Origin: a virus
DNA length: 44,743 bases
Reading direction: 5' to 3' (one strand)
Virus record (IMG/VR): IMGVR_UViG_3300044616_000590
Location: 1 to 44,743 of that record
The position numbers and the translations under genes were made by a program. The notes beneath the pieces are model-generated. The model was given only the letters and a program-made list of their open reading frames with translations, was not told the DNA's origin and ran no database searches. Of this stretch, positions 32,491 to 39,549 are shown piece by piece (within the stretch, counting starts at the first letter, position 1; the number at the start of each line of letters is the position of its first letter).

Positions 32491-32706
32491 ATGAGAAGTT
32501 ACTCTATTGAAGATTTGTTGGTAGGGCAATACTATAAGCCTACCTCTCTAGCCCGTAGATTTATGGGGGGAGAAATAAATTTTGCTGAAAAGCGTGATGA
32601 TGTTTGGGTAGGCACAGACTATCAAGCCTACGCAATTCGTTATCGTGTTGGACAGTCCCTAAAGACTGATTGGGCTACTATTGCCGTTCGTGTGTCTGAT
32701 TTGTAA
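32491..32706 (+). CDS. Small protein, paralogue of 31406-31606
   Basis: 71 residues: EDLLVGQYYKPTSLARRFMGGEI ... DYQAYAIRYRVG ... DWATIAVRVSDL. It shares the frame of conserved residues, the leader and the promoter type with its paralogue, so the whole cassette was duplicated. Its stop lies in the -35 of the next promoter. Confidence 0.7.
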   Translation: MRSYSIEDLLVGQYYKPTSLARRFMGGEINFAEKRDDVWVGTDYQAYAIRYRVGQSLKTDWATIAVRVSDL

Positions 32707-32729
32707 ATGTCAGACCAATATGCTAAGAT
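32701..32729 (+). promoter_or_regulatory. TGTCAG-type promoter
   Basis: TTGTAA (32701-32706), ATGTCAG directly after it, TAAGAT (32724-32729), before 32757. Confidence 0.6.
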
Positions 32730-32756
32730 TTCAGTATCAAAAGAAAGGATATAAAA

Positions 32757-32966
32757 ATGGATAAATTGGAATACGCACTACGCACTATCGCTAATTGCGA
32801 TTTGTGTTATGGTCAAGGTTATAATGGTTGGGCTATTGGCGAGGACTATGATATGGAGGATTGTATTTGTAATCCTTATGGTCTAATCCTTGAAAATGGC
32901 GAAGTTATTTTTGATAATGGCTTACTAAGTGAGCCTGAACTATTCACAACGCAGGAGGCTTACTAA
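32757..32966 (+). CDS. Small CxxCxGxG protein
   Basis: 69 residues: NCDLCYGQGYNGWAIGEDYDMEDCICNPYG carries CxxCYGQG and CxC, as in the 36-residue protein at 29848, then an acidic tail. Probably binds zinc. AAAGAAAGGAT lies upstream of the ATG. Confidence 0.65.
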   Translation: MDKLEYALRTIANCDLCYGQGYNGWAIGEDYDMEDCICNPYGLILENGEVIFDNGLLSEPELFTTQEAY

Positions 32967-32967
32967 T

Positions 32968-33252
32968 ATGGGAAGTAATTTTGCTAATGATTTGGCTTTG
33001 GCTGATAATCTAACTATTGAAACTCAGATTGAAATACACCTGAAGTCTAATCACTATCCACCCGTTCCGTCTTTCATGGTGCCTACTTGTATTGAGGCTA
33101 TTGACGCTGTAAATGACGCAGGGCTTTGGCACTTAGAAATACCTCTACCTGAAGGGGTATTGTATAAGGGTAATTTGACTACCGCACCAGCACACGCTAT
33201 TATTGACCAACACCACCTTGAAGCGTGGCTTATTGAAAGAGAGGAATACTAA
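32968..33252 (+). CDS. Small protein, unknown
   Basis: 94 residues from ATG at 32968, 9 nt after AGGAGG. FMVPTCIEAIDAVNDAGLWHLEIPLPEGVLYKG is a recognisable mixed alpha/beta core. No family recognised. Confidence 0.65.
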   Translation: MGSNFANDLALADNLTIETQIEIHLKSNHYPPVPSFMVPTCIEAIDAVNDAGLWHLEIPLPEGVLYKGNLTTAPAHAIIDQHHLEAWLIEREEY

Positions 33253-33253
33253 A

Positions 33254-33463
33254 ATGGAATACAACTATGTTCTAACAACTTACTATGACGGAGAATTATT
33301 TTCTACTCATAGAATTAGCGACTTCATGGAAGCGCATGAGGCGTGGGCTAAATGTGTAGACTACGGCAACGCTACCATGTTCGCAACTTATAATCTTACA
33401 GACCCAACAGGTAAAATGTATACAAAAAACTTTTATTCTGATGGCAGAGTAGAGATTAGATAA
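33254..33463 (+). CDS. Small protein, unknown
   Basis: 69 residues from ATG at 33254 after GAGAGG. NYVLTTYYDGELFSTHRI ... LTDPTGKMYTKNFYSDGRVEI is a beta-sheet pattern with one helix. It starts 1 nt after the upstream stop. Confidence 0.65.
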   Translation: MEYNYVLTTYYDGELFSTHRISDFMEAHEAWAKCVDYGNATMFATYNLTDPTGKMYTKNFYSDGRVEIR

Positions 33464-33691
33464 ATGTCTGCTACAATAAATGACATGGAACTAGTATTCG
33501 CTGATTATCTTTTGCCAAACCAATTGGCAGAAGGTGATTTGGTAAAAATTGAAGATCAGTTTGTAACAGTAAAAACAATAATGGAATCTAATGATGGTTA
33601 TCATTTAATTTTGCTTGATGACTTTGGTGATGAAGTTGAAGCATTTGTTTTAGATGATGACAAAATTGAATGGTACGTTTTTGTAGAGTAA
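33464..33691 (+). CDS. Small acidic protein, unknown
   Basis: 75 residues. QLAEGDLVKIEDQFVTVKTI ... YHLILLDDFGDEVEAFVLDDD resembles a small SH3-like or phage hypothetical barrel. It starts directly after the upstream stop (TAAATG). Confidence 0.65.
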   Translation: MSATINDMELVFADYLLPNQLAEGDLVKIEDQFVTVKTIMESNDGYHLILLDDFGDEVEAFVLDDDKIEWYVFVE

Positions 33692-33715
33692 AAGTGCCCG
33701 ACTCGATTTGCACTA

Positions 33716-33730
33716 AATGTCCGTTTTACG
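33716..33730 (+). repeat. AATGTCCGTTTTACG motif
   Basis: One of five intergenic AATGTCCG-type motifs, lying between the gene ending at 33691 and the promoter at 33754. Confidence 0.4.
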
Positions 33731-33753
33731 TAGTTTGTTAAGAACCTCCCTAT

Positions 33754-33782
33754 TTGATTTTCTAATATTTTTATGATATTAT
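33754..33782 (+). promoter_or_regulatory. Promoter of leaderless gene
   Basis: TTGATT, 17 nt with TGA before the -10, TATTAT, then 6 nt to ATG at 33789. Confidence 0.6.
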
Positions 33783-33788
33783 TATTTC

Positions 33789-33932
33789 ATGTTTAGAAAA
33801 AGCAAAGAGGAATTAAGGCGTATTCAAGAATTACGCAGATCTAACGCTGCCTCTGCCTTGCCAAACAAAAAGGCCTATACTAGACAAAGCAGCAAAAAAA
33901 TGTTAGAATTAGAAAAGAAAGAAAGGCCCTAA
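33789..33932 (+). CDS. Small basic protein
   Basis: 47 residues, Lys/Arg-rich helix (RKSKEELRRIQELRRSNAAS). Leaderless start. The stop touches the next ATG (TAAATG), and its end encodes that gene's AAAGAAAGG ribosome-binding site. Confidence 0.55.
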   Translation: MFRKSKEELRRIQELRRSNAASALPNKKAYTRQSSKKMLELEKKERP

Positions 33933-34652
33933 ATGAAACTAAAGCGCAGCAATGATAGGAAAGTAGCAAATGCAGTCTCCCCAAATGGAAAAACCCCAAC
34001 AATCGCAAACACTTTTGGATTACCTAGTGGTAAGGCTTACTCATGTCCTGGTGAGACCTCTGTATGCAGCAAAGTATGCTACGCAGGAAAACTTGAAAAA
34101 ATCTACAAAGGTGTAAGAGATACCCTATTACATAACTGGAATTTATTGAAAGACGCAGACCATGACACTATGGAAGAGTTGCTCATGGAAATGATAGAAG
34201 ACTTCAAAAAAGACTGTGATAAGCGTGAGGCTCCTAAACTATTTCGTATTCACTGGGACGGTGATTTCTTTTCGGATGAGTACGCATTCGCCTGGAAGCA
34301 TGTTGTGCTAAATAATCCTGATGTTCAATTCTGGGTATACACTCGTGTGGCTTCCGCTGCTAATATGCTCAAGAATATTGAAAACCTAAGTTTATATTTC
34401 TCTGCAGATAGTGAGAATATCAAAACCGCTGTAGAGTTAAAACAAACTCATGGCATTCGTATGGCATACCTTGCACAAAATTTTGCTGCAGGACAAGAAA
34501 AAATGAAAGAACTTATTTCTAAACCTGGAGCAAAGTGTCCTGAAAATGCAAAACGCATTCCGCTTATTTCTACTAATGGAAGTGCGTGTGTGTCATGTGG
34601 GTTGTGTGTTTATAACAAGTCTGATATAGTATTCTCTGCTAGTAAAAAATAG
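33933..34652 (+). CDS. gp88-like phage protein, Cys-rich
   Basis: 239 residues. SCPGETSVCSKVCYAGKLEK near residue 38, RIHWDGDFFSDEYAFAWKHVV near 105, WVYTR near 135 and the final ACVSCGLCVYN match the family of mycobacteriophage gene product 88, whose function is unknown. The eight or so cysteines suggest a metal or Fe-S site. It is the best recognised gene in the rightward small-gene cluster. Confidence 0.75.
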   Translation: MKLKRSNDRKVANAVSPNGKTPTIANTFGLPSGKAYSCPGETSVCSKVCYAGKLEKIYKGVRDTLLHNWNLLKDADHDTMEELLMEMIEDFKKDCDKREAPKLFRIHWDGDFFSDEYAFAWKHVVLNNPDVQFWVYTRVASAANMLKNIENLSLYFSADSENIKTAVELKQTHGIRMAYLAQNFAAGQEKMKELISKPGAKCPENAKRIPLISTNGSACVSCGLCVYNKSDIVFSASKK

Positions 34653-34660
34653 GAGTTGAA

Positions 34661-34720
34661 ATGAAAATGCAATATGTATTCTTAGCATGGTTCGTATTGT
34701 TATTTTTTATTTATCAATAG
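34661..34720 (+). CDS. Tiny membrane peptide
   Basis: 19 residues, MKMQYVFLAWFVLLFFIYQ, one transmembrane helix. GGAG lies 5 nt before the ATG. Very short, so uncertain. Confidence 0.4.
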   Translation: MKMQYVFLAWFVLLFFIYQ

Positions 34721-34731
34721 ATCCCCCGCAA

Positions 34732-34742
34732 AAGTGGTCGGC
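34732..34742 (+). repeat. AAGTGGTCGGC repeat, copy 2
   Basis: 11-bp repeat just after the end of the gp88 transcription unit. Confidence 0.5.
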
Positions 34743-34821
34743 CCCTAAACCTTAGATTTGTCAAGTTACGACGCTGTGATTAAGGACACAGGAAAAAACC
34801 TCATAAAATGCCATAAACGAT

Positions 34822-34850
34822 TTGTATTTCTTGTATTTTTTTGCTAAACT
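34822..34850 (+). promoter_or_regulatory. Sigma-70-like promoter
   Basis: TTGTAT, 17 nt with TGC before the -10, TAAACT, before 34882. Confidence 0.5.
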
Positions 34851-34881
34851 TATACTATAACGACAACAGAAAGGAAACGAA

Positions 34882-35049
34882 ATGACACTAGGCGGATACA
34901 CTTATCAGGTAGGCGATTTATTCACCACCTCTAAGACAGGAGTTACAGGACGAATTGAAAAGTTTGTTCCTATCTCTCGTAATGTTACCAGAGTCATGCT
35001 ACGCTTGGCAAATAACCAACAGCGTTTTGCTATGGTCAAAACACACTAA
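34882..35049 (+). CDS. Small protein, paralogue of 35146-35313
   Basis: 55 residues: YQVGDLFTTSKTGVTGRIEKFVP ... RVMLRLANNQQRFAMVK. The YxVGDxxTxxKxxVTGxI frame is shared with the next gene, so they are a tandem pair. It looks like a small SH3-like barrel. AGAAAGGAAA precedes the ATG. Confidence 0.65.
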   Translation: MTLGGYTYQVGDLFTTSKTGVTGRIEKFVPISRNVTRVMLRLANNQQRFAMVKTH

Positions 35050-35060
35050 TCTCAAAATAT

Positions 35061-35108
35061 GAGAAATCTCAGAAATAACTTGACGAGAAATCTCAAAAAT
35101 GCTAAAAT
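35061..35108 (+). promoter_or_regulatory. Promoter with two GAGAAATCTC operators
   Basis: TTGACG (35080-35085), 17 nt, TAAAAT (35103-35108). GAGAAATCTC occurs at 35061-35070 and at 35085-35094, the second inside the spacer. Confidence 0.55.
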
Positions 35109-35145
35109 TGAATATATCAACAACCAACTAACAAAGGAGAAAGAA

Positions 35146-35313
35146 ATGGCAGTAAATAACGCAACTTACAAGGTAGGCGACACCTACACCTCACAGAAGT
35201 CAAAGGTCACAGGTGTTATCACAGAAATCAAGCCAAACACAGACGGAACAAGCGTTCGTGTGAAACTTGATGTCAATGGCTCACCTCGCTGGACTACTTG
35301 GACAGCAAAGTAA
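35146..35313 (+). CDS. Small protein, paralogue of 34882-35049
   Basis: 55 residues from ATG at 35146 after AAGGAG. YKVGDTYTSQKSKVTGVITEIKP ... RVKLDVNGSPRWTTWTAK aligns with its neighbour. Function unknown; possibly a nucleic-acid-binding barrel. Confidence 0.7.
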   Translation: MAVNNATYKVGDTYTSQKSKVTGVITEIKPNTDGTSVRVKLDVNGSPRWTTWTAK

Positions 35314-35334
35314 TTCCTAAACAGGAAAAGTCCT

Positions 35335-35357
35335 GAGCATGACTACTAAAACTGCTC
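35335..35357 (+). repeat. GAGCA...TGCTC hairpin, copy 1
   Basis: CTGAGCATG ... AAAACTGCTC after the gene ending at 35313. The same design follows the genes ending at 36301 and 37559. Confidence 0.45.
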
Positions 35358-35393
35358 ATAACAACAAACAACGAAAGAAAAGGAAAATAACAA

Positions 35394-35816
35394 ATGGCAC
35401 GACAAAAAGCAATTAGCGTGAAAATCGCTACAACCAAAGTTATCAAGGCTTTGGAAACTAAGTTAGCACAAATCAAGAAAGATAAGGCTAACCAAAAAAC
35501 TAACGAGGAGAAGTATCAGAAGGCTCACGAAAAGTGGCTAAAAGATGTTGCTAAACTTTCTCTCGCTCAAATCTCAAAGGCAGAAAACCTACGAGCAAGC
35601 ACACGCTACAATGGCATGGTAAATGTAGATTTTGATTTGCCTAAGTCTGTGGTAGCAGATTTCCCTGCTGAACCTGAAAAGGATTTTGAGACTTTTCATG
35701 AGTGGCAGTATAAGGAAATGGTTGAGGAAATTGAGAACGCAATTCGTATTCTCAAGATGACAGATGAGGAAGTAGTTTCTACTTCTACTTACAACGCTAT
35801 CGCTAGATACTTGTAA
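35394..35816 (+). CDS. Coiled-coil-rich protein, unknown
   Basis: 140 residues. A Lys-rich helical first half (ATTKVIKALETKLAQIKKDKANQ) is followed by an acidic helical half (WQYKEMVEEIENAIRILKMTDEEV). GAAAGAAAAGGAAA precedes the ATG. No family recognised. Confidence 0.65.
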   Translation: MARQKAISVKIATTKVIKALETKLAQIKKDKANQKTNEEKYQKAHEKWLKDVAKLSLAQISKAENLRASTRYNGMVNVDFDLPKSVVADFPAEPEKDFETFHEWQYKEMVEEIENAIRILKMTDEEVVSTSTYNAIARYL

Positions 35817-35822
35817 TTTGGT

Positions 35823-35864
35823 TGGGGGAGGGTATTTGACTCCCCCACTAATAAATGCTATGAT
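35823..35864 (+). promoter_or_regulatory. Hairpin overlapping promoter
   Basis: TGGGGGAG (35823-35830) pairs with CTCCCCCA (35840-35847). The -35 TTGACT (35836-35841) lies in the loop and 3' arm, and TATGAT (35859-35864) follows at 17 nt, before 35888. Confidence 0.6.
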
Positions 35865-35887
35865 TAGATAATACGAAAGGATAAGCC

Positions 35888-36301
35888 ATGGAAACAACTA
35901 ACATTCATAACGTCACTGAGGAATTTTTAAAAACTCAGATTACACAAAAAGATGAACGAATTCAGGTCCTGGAAGAGCATGTACAGCGTGTAACACAGCG
36001 TGACTACGCTACCGCTGGAAAACTGCAGGCAATGCGAGACGGTCTACACGAGTGGACTATGACTGAATTAGAAAATAATGGAATCACAGAGGAGCAGGCT
36101 ACTGAACTTTCTGAGATTGGTGGATTTGAACTTACAAAAGAAGTAGAGGCTGAAGTTACAGTCCGCTACTGGATTACTCTTCAGATTCCTGCAGGAGAAG
36201 ACGCAGAGTCTGTAATCAATGATATTGATTTCGACGCAATTACATATGATACTGATGTGATAACACATGTTAGTTCATCTGTAGACAGTATCGATATCTA
36301 A
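35888..36301 (+). CDS. Protein of unknown function
   Basis: 137 residues. An N-terminal coiled coil (EEFLKTQITQKDERIQVLEEHVQRVTQRD) is followed by a beta domain of the type EVEAEVTVRYWITLQIPAGEDAESVINDIDFDA, seen in several phage hypothetical proteins. GAAAGGATAAGCC precedes the ATG. A three-hairpin element follows. Confidence 0.65.
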   Translation: METTNIHNVTEEFLKTQITQKDERIQVLEEHVQRVTQRDYATAGKLQAMRDGLHEWTMTELENNGITEEQATELSEIGGFELTKEVEAEVTVRYWITLQIPAGEDAESVINDIDFDAITYDTDVITHVSSSVDSIDI

Positions 36302-36422
36302 CAATCTTCCTGGCCTTCATGAAAGGGGCCAGGATCTGCAAGCATCGCTCTTCTTTCATCCTTTCTTTCAAAGAGCATGCAAGGGACCTGAGCACGTCCA
36401 CGTAAACTGCTCATTTTTTATT
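36302..36422 (+). ncRNA. Candidate structured RNA with three hairpins
   Basis: Hairpin 1: TCCTGGCC (36308-36315) with GGCCAGGA (36327-36334). Hairpin 2: GCAT-GCTCTT (36342-36352, one bulge) with AAGAGCATGC (36371-36380). Hairpin 3: GAGCA (36390-36394) with TGCTC (36408-36412), followed by ATTTTTTATT. Loop 2 (CTTTCATCCTTTCTTTCA) is complementary to the phage's AAAGAAAGG ribosome-binding sites. It may be a 3' end product of the upstream mRNA or a separate RNA; no promoter of its own is clear. Confidence 0.45.
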
Positions 36423-36426
36423 GAAA

Positions 36427-36464
36427 AAGTGGTCGGGCGATTTGTCCTATATGTCCGATTTACG
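36427..36464 (+). repeat. AAGTGGTCGG repeat (copy 3) and ATGTCCGATTTACG
   Basis: AAGTGGTCGG (36427-36436) is followed by ATGTCCGATTTACG (36451-36464). Both recur between other transcription units. Confidence 0.45.
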
Positions 36465-36493
36465 AATTATGATCATATTCCCCAATCCTGGAT

Positions 36494-36522
36494 TTGCTTT
36501 TGTCACCCCATTGTGCTAAACT
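36494..36522 (+). promoter_or_regulatory. TGTCA-type promoter of the DUF932 gene
   Basis: TTGCTT (36494-36499), TTGTCA (36500-36505), TAAACT (36517-36522), with 17-nt and 11-nt spacings. Confidence 0.6.
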
Positions 36523-36551
36523 TTAGATAACAAAACAGAAAGGAAATAAAA

Positions 36552-37559
36552 ATGGCTCATGAATTAGAATCTGCTAATTCTTTCGCATCATTCCGTGAAC
36601 CTGCTTGGCATGGTTTAGGAACTGTATTTCAGGAGGAAGTTACTACTGAAAAAATGTTGGAACTCGCTAACCTTGATGGTTGGAATGTTCGTCTTGAAGA
36701 TGTCGTAATCCCAGACACTCTTTCATCTGATAAATCTTATCAATATGTTGTGCGTGATAACCCATTCACCGCAAATCAAGTTGATGTTCTAGGCGTTGTT
36801 GGTGAACGCTATGTCCCATTGCAAAATGAAGACCTATTCACATTTGGTGATGCAATTCTTGATGGCGGAGGTCGTTGGGAAACTGCTGGCTCATTGCGTG
36901 GTGGTCGTGTTGTATTTGGTTCTCTTGCTCTTGAGCGTGAGACTGTTCTAGACCCTAATGGCGTCGCTGATGTTGTCAAGACTTATCTTCTTGTCAACAC
37001 ATCACATGATGGTTCTGTTGCTATTCAAGCATCTGTAACACCTGTTCGTGTTGTATGCGCTAACACTCTTGCTGTTGCACTAGGTCGCACTAGCAAAAAG
37101 GGTGGCGTAAAACAATCATTCAAGATTCGTCACACACAATCTGCTGAGGGTAAAGTTCAACAGGCTCGTGAGGCTCTTGCTGTTGCCAATGCTTATATGG
37201 ATTCATTCTCTCTAATGGCTAAGGCTATGATTGAGAAAGAAATCACAGCGCAACAATTCAATGATATTGTTCTCGCTGCGTATCCTAAGCCTGATGAAAC
37301 CAAAAAGGGTGCATTGTCTAAGTGGACAACTAAGATTGACACTATCAATGACATCTATACAGGTGAATTCAATGGCATGATTGCTGGCACTGCATGGGGT
37401 GCATGGAATGCACTTACAGAAAGAATCGATTGGTATCGTGGAGGTAAGCGTGGTCTTACTGAATCAATTCTAATGGGTTCAAGTGGATTTGACCCTGCTA
37501 TCACAGCAGAAAAAAATCGTTTGCTAACTATTGTTCGCAACTCTCTAGAATTGGTGTAA
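36552..37559 (+). CDS. DUF932/TIGR03299 phage-plasmid protein
   Basis: 335 residues. AHELESANSFASFREPAWHGLGTVF, YVPLQNEDLFTFGDAIL, HDGSVAIQASVTPVRVVCANTLAVAL and KIRHTQSAEGKVQQAREAL are hallmarks of this family, common in phages and plasmids and of unknown function. Length is typical. GAAAGGAAA precedes the ATG. Its codon use is a little richer in GC than that of its neighbours. Confidence 0.85.
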   Translation: MAHELESANSFASFREPAWHGLGTVFQEEVTTEKMLELANLDGWNVRLEDVVIPDTLSSDKSYQYVVRDNPFTANQVDVLGVVGERYVPLQNEDLFTFGDAILDGGGRWETAGSLRGGRVVFGSLALERETVLDPNGVADVVKTYLLVNTSHDGSVAIQASVTPVRVVCANTLAVALGRTSKKGGVKQSFKIRHTQSAEGKVQQAREALAVANAYMDSFSLMAKAMIEKEITAQQFNDIVLAAYPKPDETKKGALSKWTTKIDTINDIYTGEFNGMIAGTAWGAWNALTERIDWYRGGKRGLTESILMGSSGFDPAITAEKNRLLTIVRNSLELV

Positions 37560-37572
37560 CAATTCAACTCCT

Positions 37573-37593
37573 GAGCATGAGTAAAAACTGCTC
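37573..37593 (+). repeat. GAGCA...TGCTC hairpin, copy 3
   Basis: CTGAGCATGAGTAAAAACTGCTC after the DUF932 gene. A GGTGCCGACC block follows at 37614. Confidence 0.45.
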
Positions 37594-37656
37594 TCTTGAC
37601 AAAGATCAAAAAAGGTGCCGACCAAAAATATCATTTAGAAATTTAATTACGATACG

Positions 37657-37685
37657 TTGACAAAATCCCCAAATTTTGCTATTAT
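37657..37685 (+). promoter_or_regulatory. Promoter of leaderless gene
   Basis: TTGACA, 17 nt ending TGC, TATTAT, then 6 nt to ATG at 37692. Confidence 0.65.
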
Positions 37686-37691
37686 TTATTC

Positions 37692-37886
37692 ATGGACCAA
37701 AAAGAACTAACGACATACATGACAAACCTGCGTAGTGGCCTGGATGAAGACCTACGTAATCTTGCTGCAGAAATGGACTCTATTGACCCTGCCTCTAAAG
37801 ACTTTGCAGACCTAGACTTTGAGTTTAATTATATTACAGGACAAGTATCAATGTTAAGCCATATACTACAAAAGATAGGACAATAA
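37692..37886 (+). CDS. Small acidic helical protein
   Basis: 64 residues, helical (TTYMTNLRSGLDEDLRNLAAEMDSI). Leaderless. TAATG overlap with the next gene. Function unknown. Confidence 0.6.
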   Translation: MDQKELTTYMTNLRSGLDEDLRNLAAEMDSIDPASKDFADLDFEFNYITGQVSMLSHILQKIGQ

Positions 37887-38044
37887 TGCTGGGGTATACA
37901 GAAGAACAAGTAGATAAGATGCTCACTACATTAAACTATACTATTCATCATCATATGACTGGTAAGTTTGCAGATGAGGATAGGTCAGTACTTAGAGATC
38001 TAGAGGACTTCTTACAGGGTTTGTTAGCAGAGGGACGTATTTGA
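37886..38044 (+). CDS. Small protein, unknown
   Basis: 52 residues: LGYTEEQVDKMLTTLNYTIHHHMTGKF ... LRDLEDFLQGLLAEGRI, helical. Coupled by TAATG. Its stop is part of the next -35 box. Confidence 0.55.
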   Translation: MLGYTEEQVDKMLTTLNYTIHHHMTGKFADEDRSVLRDLEDFLQGLLAEGRI

Positions 38045-38069
38045 CATCCCCCTGATATTTTGCTAGAAT
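38041..38069 (+). promoter_or_regulatory. Sigma-70-like promoter
   Basis: TTGACA, 17 nt ending TGC, TAGAAT, before 38097. Confidence 0.7.
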
Positions 38070-38096
38070 TGCATACAACGACTAGAAAGGAATAAT

Positions 38097-38792
38097 ATGC
38101 CAAATTGGGTATATAACTCTCTAACTATTGAGGGTAATGCAGAAGACATTTCTGCTATCAAAACACAACTAAACCAACCATTCCAACGTCAACACGACCA
38201 ATGGAATATGGAAACAAGACAAATGGAATTACAGGATGTTACTTATTCAAACCCTGTATTTGCATTCTGGAATATTATCAAGCCAACTAATCTAGAGGCA
38301 TACAATAAGCAGTCTGACCATTCATTACCTATGGAAGAACAACTTATGTTCAAGGGTGATAACTGGTATGACTGGAATGTAACTAACTGGGGAACCAAAT
38401 GGGATGTTGCTGTATCAGATAATGAGCAGTATCCTGAGACTGAACTAATCAACGAAGAGGATTGGTCAGATAGACTTACCTATAGTTTCAATACCGCTTG
38501 GTCTCCTCCTCTTCCTGCTATTGCTACATTGTCAGAACAATATCCTAATTTAGAATTTACCTTGTCATACGAGGAAGAAACAGGCTGGGGTGGCGAAATA
38601 GAGTTCCTCAATGGTCAAGATACTGTATTAGAAAACTATGAAAACAAATGTCGTGACTGTGATTCAATCAACACACTAGAGTATTGCGAAAACGACTGTG
38701 GTGAGATATGCTCTGATTGCCATTACATGGGTGAGGCAGACTTAGAGTGTGTTGCAGAGTGTGACATACATAAAGAATACTTGGAGGCATAA
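38097..38792 (+). CDS. Api92-like protein with Cys-rich C-terminus
   Basis: 231 residues. MPNWVYNSLTIEG, FAFWNIIKP, WNVTNWGTKWDVA and FNTAWSPPLPAIATLSEQYPNLEFTLSYEEETG are the signatures of phage Api92/DUF1281-type ferredoxin-fold proteins (function unknown). Residues 183-225 add nine cysteines (CRDCDS, CENDCGEICSDC, CVAECD), probably a zinc-binding extension. GAAAGGAATA precedes the ATG. Coupled to the next gene. Confidence 0.75.
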   Translation: MPNWVYNSLTIEGNAEDISAIKTQLNQPFQRQHDQWNMETRQMELQDVTYSNPVFAFWNIIKPTNLEAYNKQSDHSLPMEEQLMFKGDNWYDWNVTNWGTKWDVAVSDNEQYPETELINEEDWSDRLTYSFNTAWSPPLPAIATLSEQYPNLEFTLSYEEETGWGGEIEFLNGQDTVLENYENKCRDCDSINTLEYCENDCGEICSDCHYMGEADLECVAECDIHKEYLEA

Positions 38793-39043
38793 TGTTACCT
38801 GATTATCTAAAGAATGCAATCAATGCAGGTGCTACAGGACTAGATGTCATGCACGGGCACCTGAAGACGCTTATGCTTGACGCAGAACGGGAACTAGAAG
38901 AGGCGCAGCGGGTAGAAGACGAGACCGAAGAGGCCATTGATTCCATGGAGCGCAAGTACTGGGAGGGACAATTAGACGCCCTATCATATGTTTATAGCCT
39001 TACATATGAACTGTCATTTGCAGTAGCGGATAGGGAGGAATAG
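38792..39043 (+). CDS. Small acidic helical protein
   Basis: 83 residues, helical and Glu-rich (DAERELEEAQRVEDETEEAIDSM). TAATG overlap upstream. Codon use is noticeably GC-richer than its neighbours. No family recognised. Confidence 0.6.
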   Translation: MLPDYLKNAINAGATGLDVMHGHLKTLMLDAERELEEAQRVEDETEEAIDSMERKYWEGQLDALSYVYSLTYELSFAVADREE

Positions 39044-39049
39044 ATCCAC

Positions 39050-39139
39050 GTGTATGAGCAATTGACATTAGACCTGGACCCTGATATCATTAATACAAAC
39101 CCAACTACAGAAAGGACCCCCCATGGGAGCACGTTGTAA
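39050..39139 (+). CDS. Possible tiny protein
   Basis: 29 residues from GTG: YEQLTLDLDPDIINTNPTT. GGAGG lies 11 nt upstream. It overlaps the next gene by 17 nt and contains that gene's promoter. Confidence 0.3.
   Translation: MYEQLTLDLDPDIINTNPTTERTPHGSTL
39062..39090 (+). promoter_or_regulatory. Sigma-70-like promoter
   Basis: TTGACA, 17 nt ending TGA, TATCAT, before 39123. Confidence 0.6.
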
Positions 39140-39482
39140 CTTTATCTTTAAACAATCAGAGGACCAGGCCGTAGCGCTGTACAGCCACTGGGACGAAGAC
39201 CATATGTATGAACTCCTGGCAGCAGCCCTGCAGCATGCAATGCCACGTATTCAAATGGGTGATACCCCGTATGCGACTCGTATGGCTATCAGTTACATTA
39301 TCAAGGATAGTATCTTAGATGAGACTGGATATGGAATTTATGCCTGTGACCCCTCAGACCAGGGATTCATGGACCATCCAATCACAATAGATTTCACAGA
39401 CGGTACCGTGGGCAGCGGTGAAGACTGGCACTCAATTCCTGATTTTATTTCTTATCATTCTGCTCAGTTAATTACAAAATAA
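39123..39482 (+). CDS. Conserved phage hypothetical protein
   Basis: 119 residues. GARCNFIFKQSEDQAVALYSHWDED and MAISYIIKDSILDETGYGIYA recur in actinophage proteins of unknown function, as far as I recall. AGAAAGGA precedes the ATG. A strong hairpin follows its stop. Confidence 0.7.
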   Translation: MGARCNFIFKQSEDQAVALYSHWDEDHMYELLAAALQHAMPRIQMGDTPYATRMAISYIIKDSILDETGYGIYACDPSDQGFMDHPITIDFTDGTVGSGEDWHSIPDFISYHSAQLITK

Positions 39483-39489
39483 TAACTTT

Positions 39490-39549
39490 GGGGCGTAAGG
39501 TTTGGTTTATTCCTTTCGTCGTTGTGCCTTGCGCCCCTCCCACTTTTTT
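39490..39549 (+). terminator. Terminator overlapping the next promoter
   Basis: An 11-bp stem (39490-39500 with 39527-39537, one G-T pair) is followed by six T at 39544-39549. The -35 TTGCGC (39529-39534) of the next promoter lies in the 3' arm. Confidence 0.65.

Noticed and set aside
35339-35416. 25-codon basic open frame starting in the GAGCA hairpin
   Set aside because: No ribosome-binding site; related hairpin at 36390 has no ATG, so the hairpin and not the frame is conserved.
37577-37660. 27-codon open frame starting in the third GAGCA hairpin
   Set aside because: Same reasoning; it also runs through the next promoter and lacks a ribosome-binding site.
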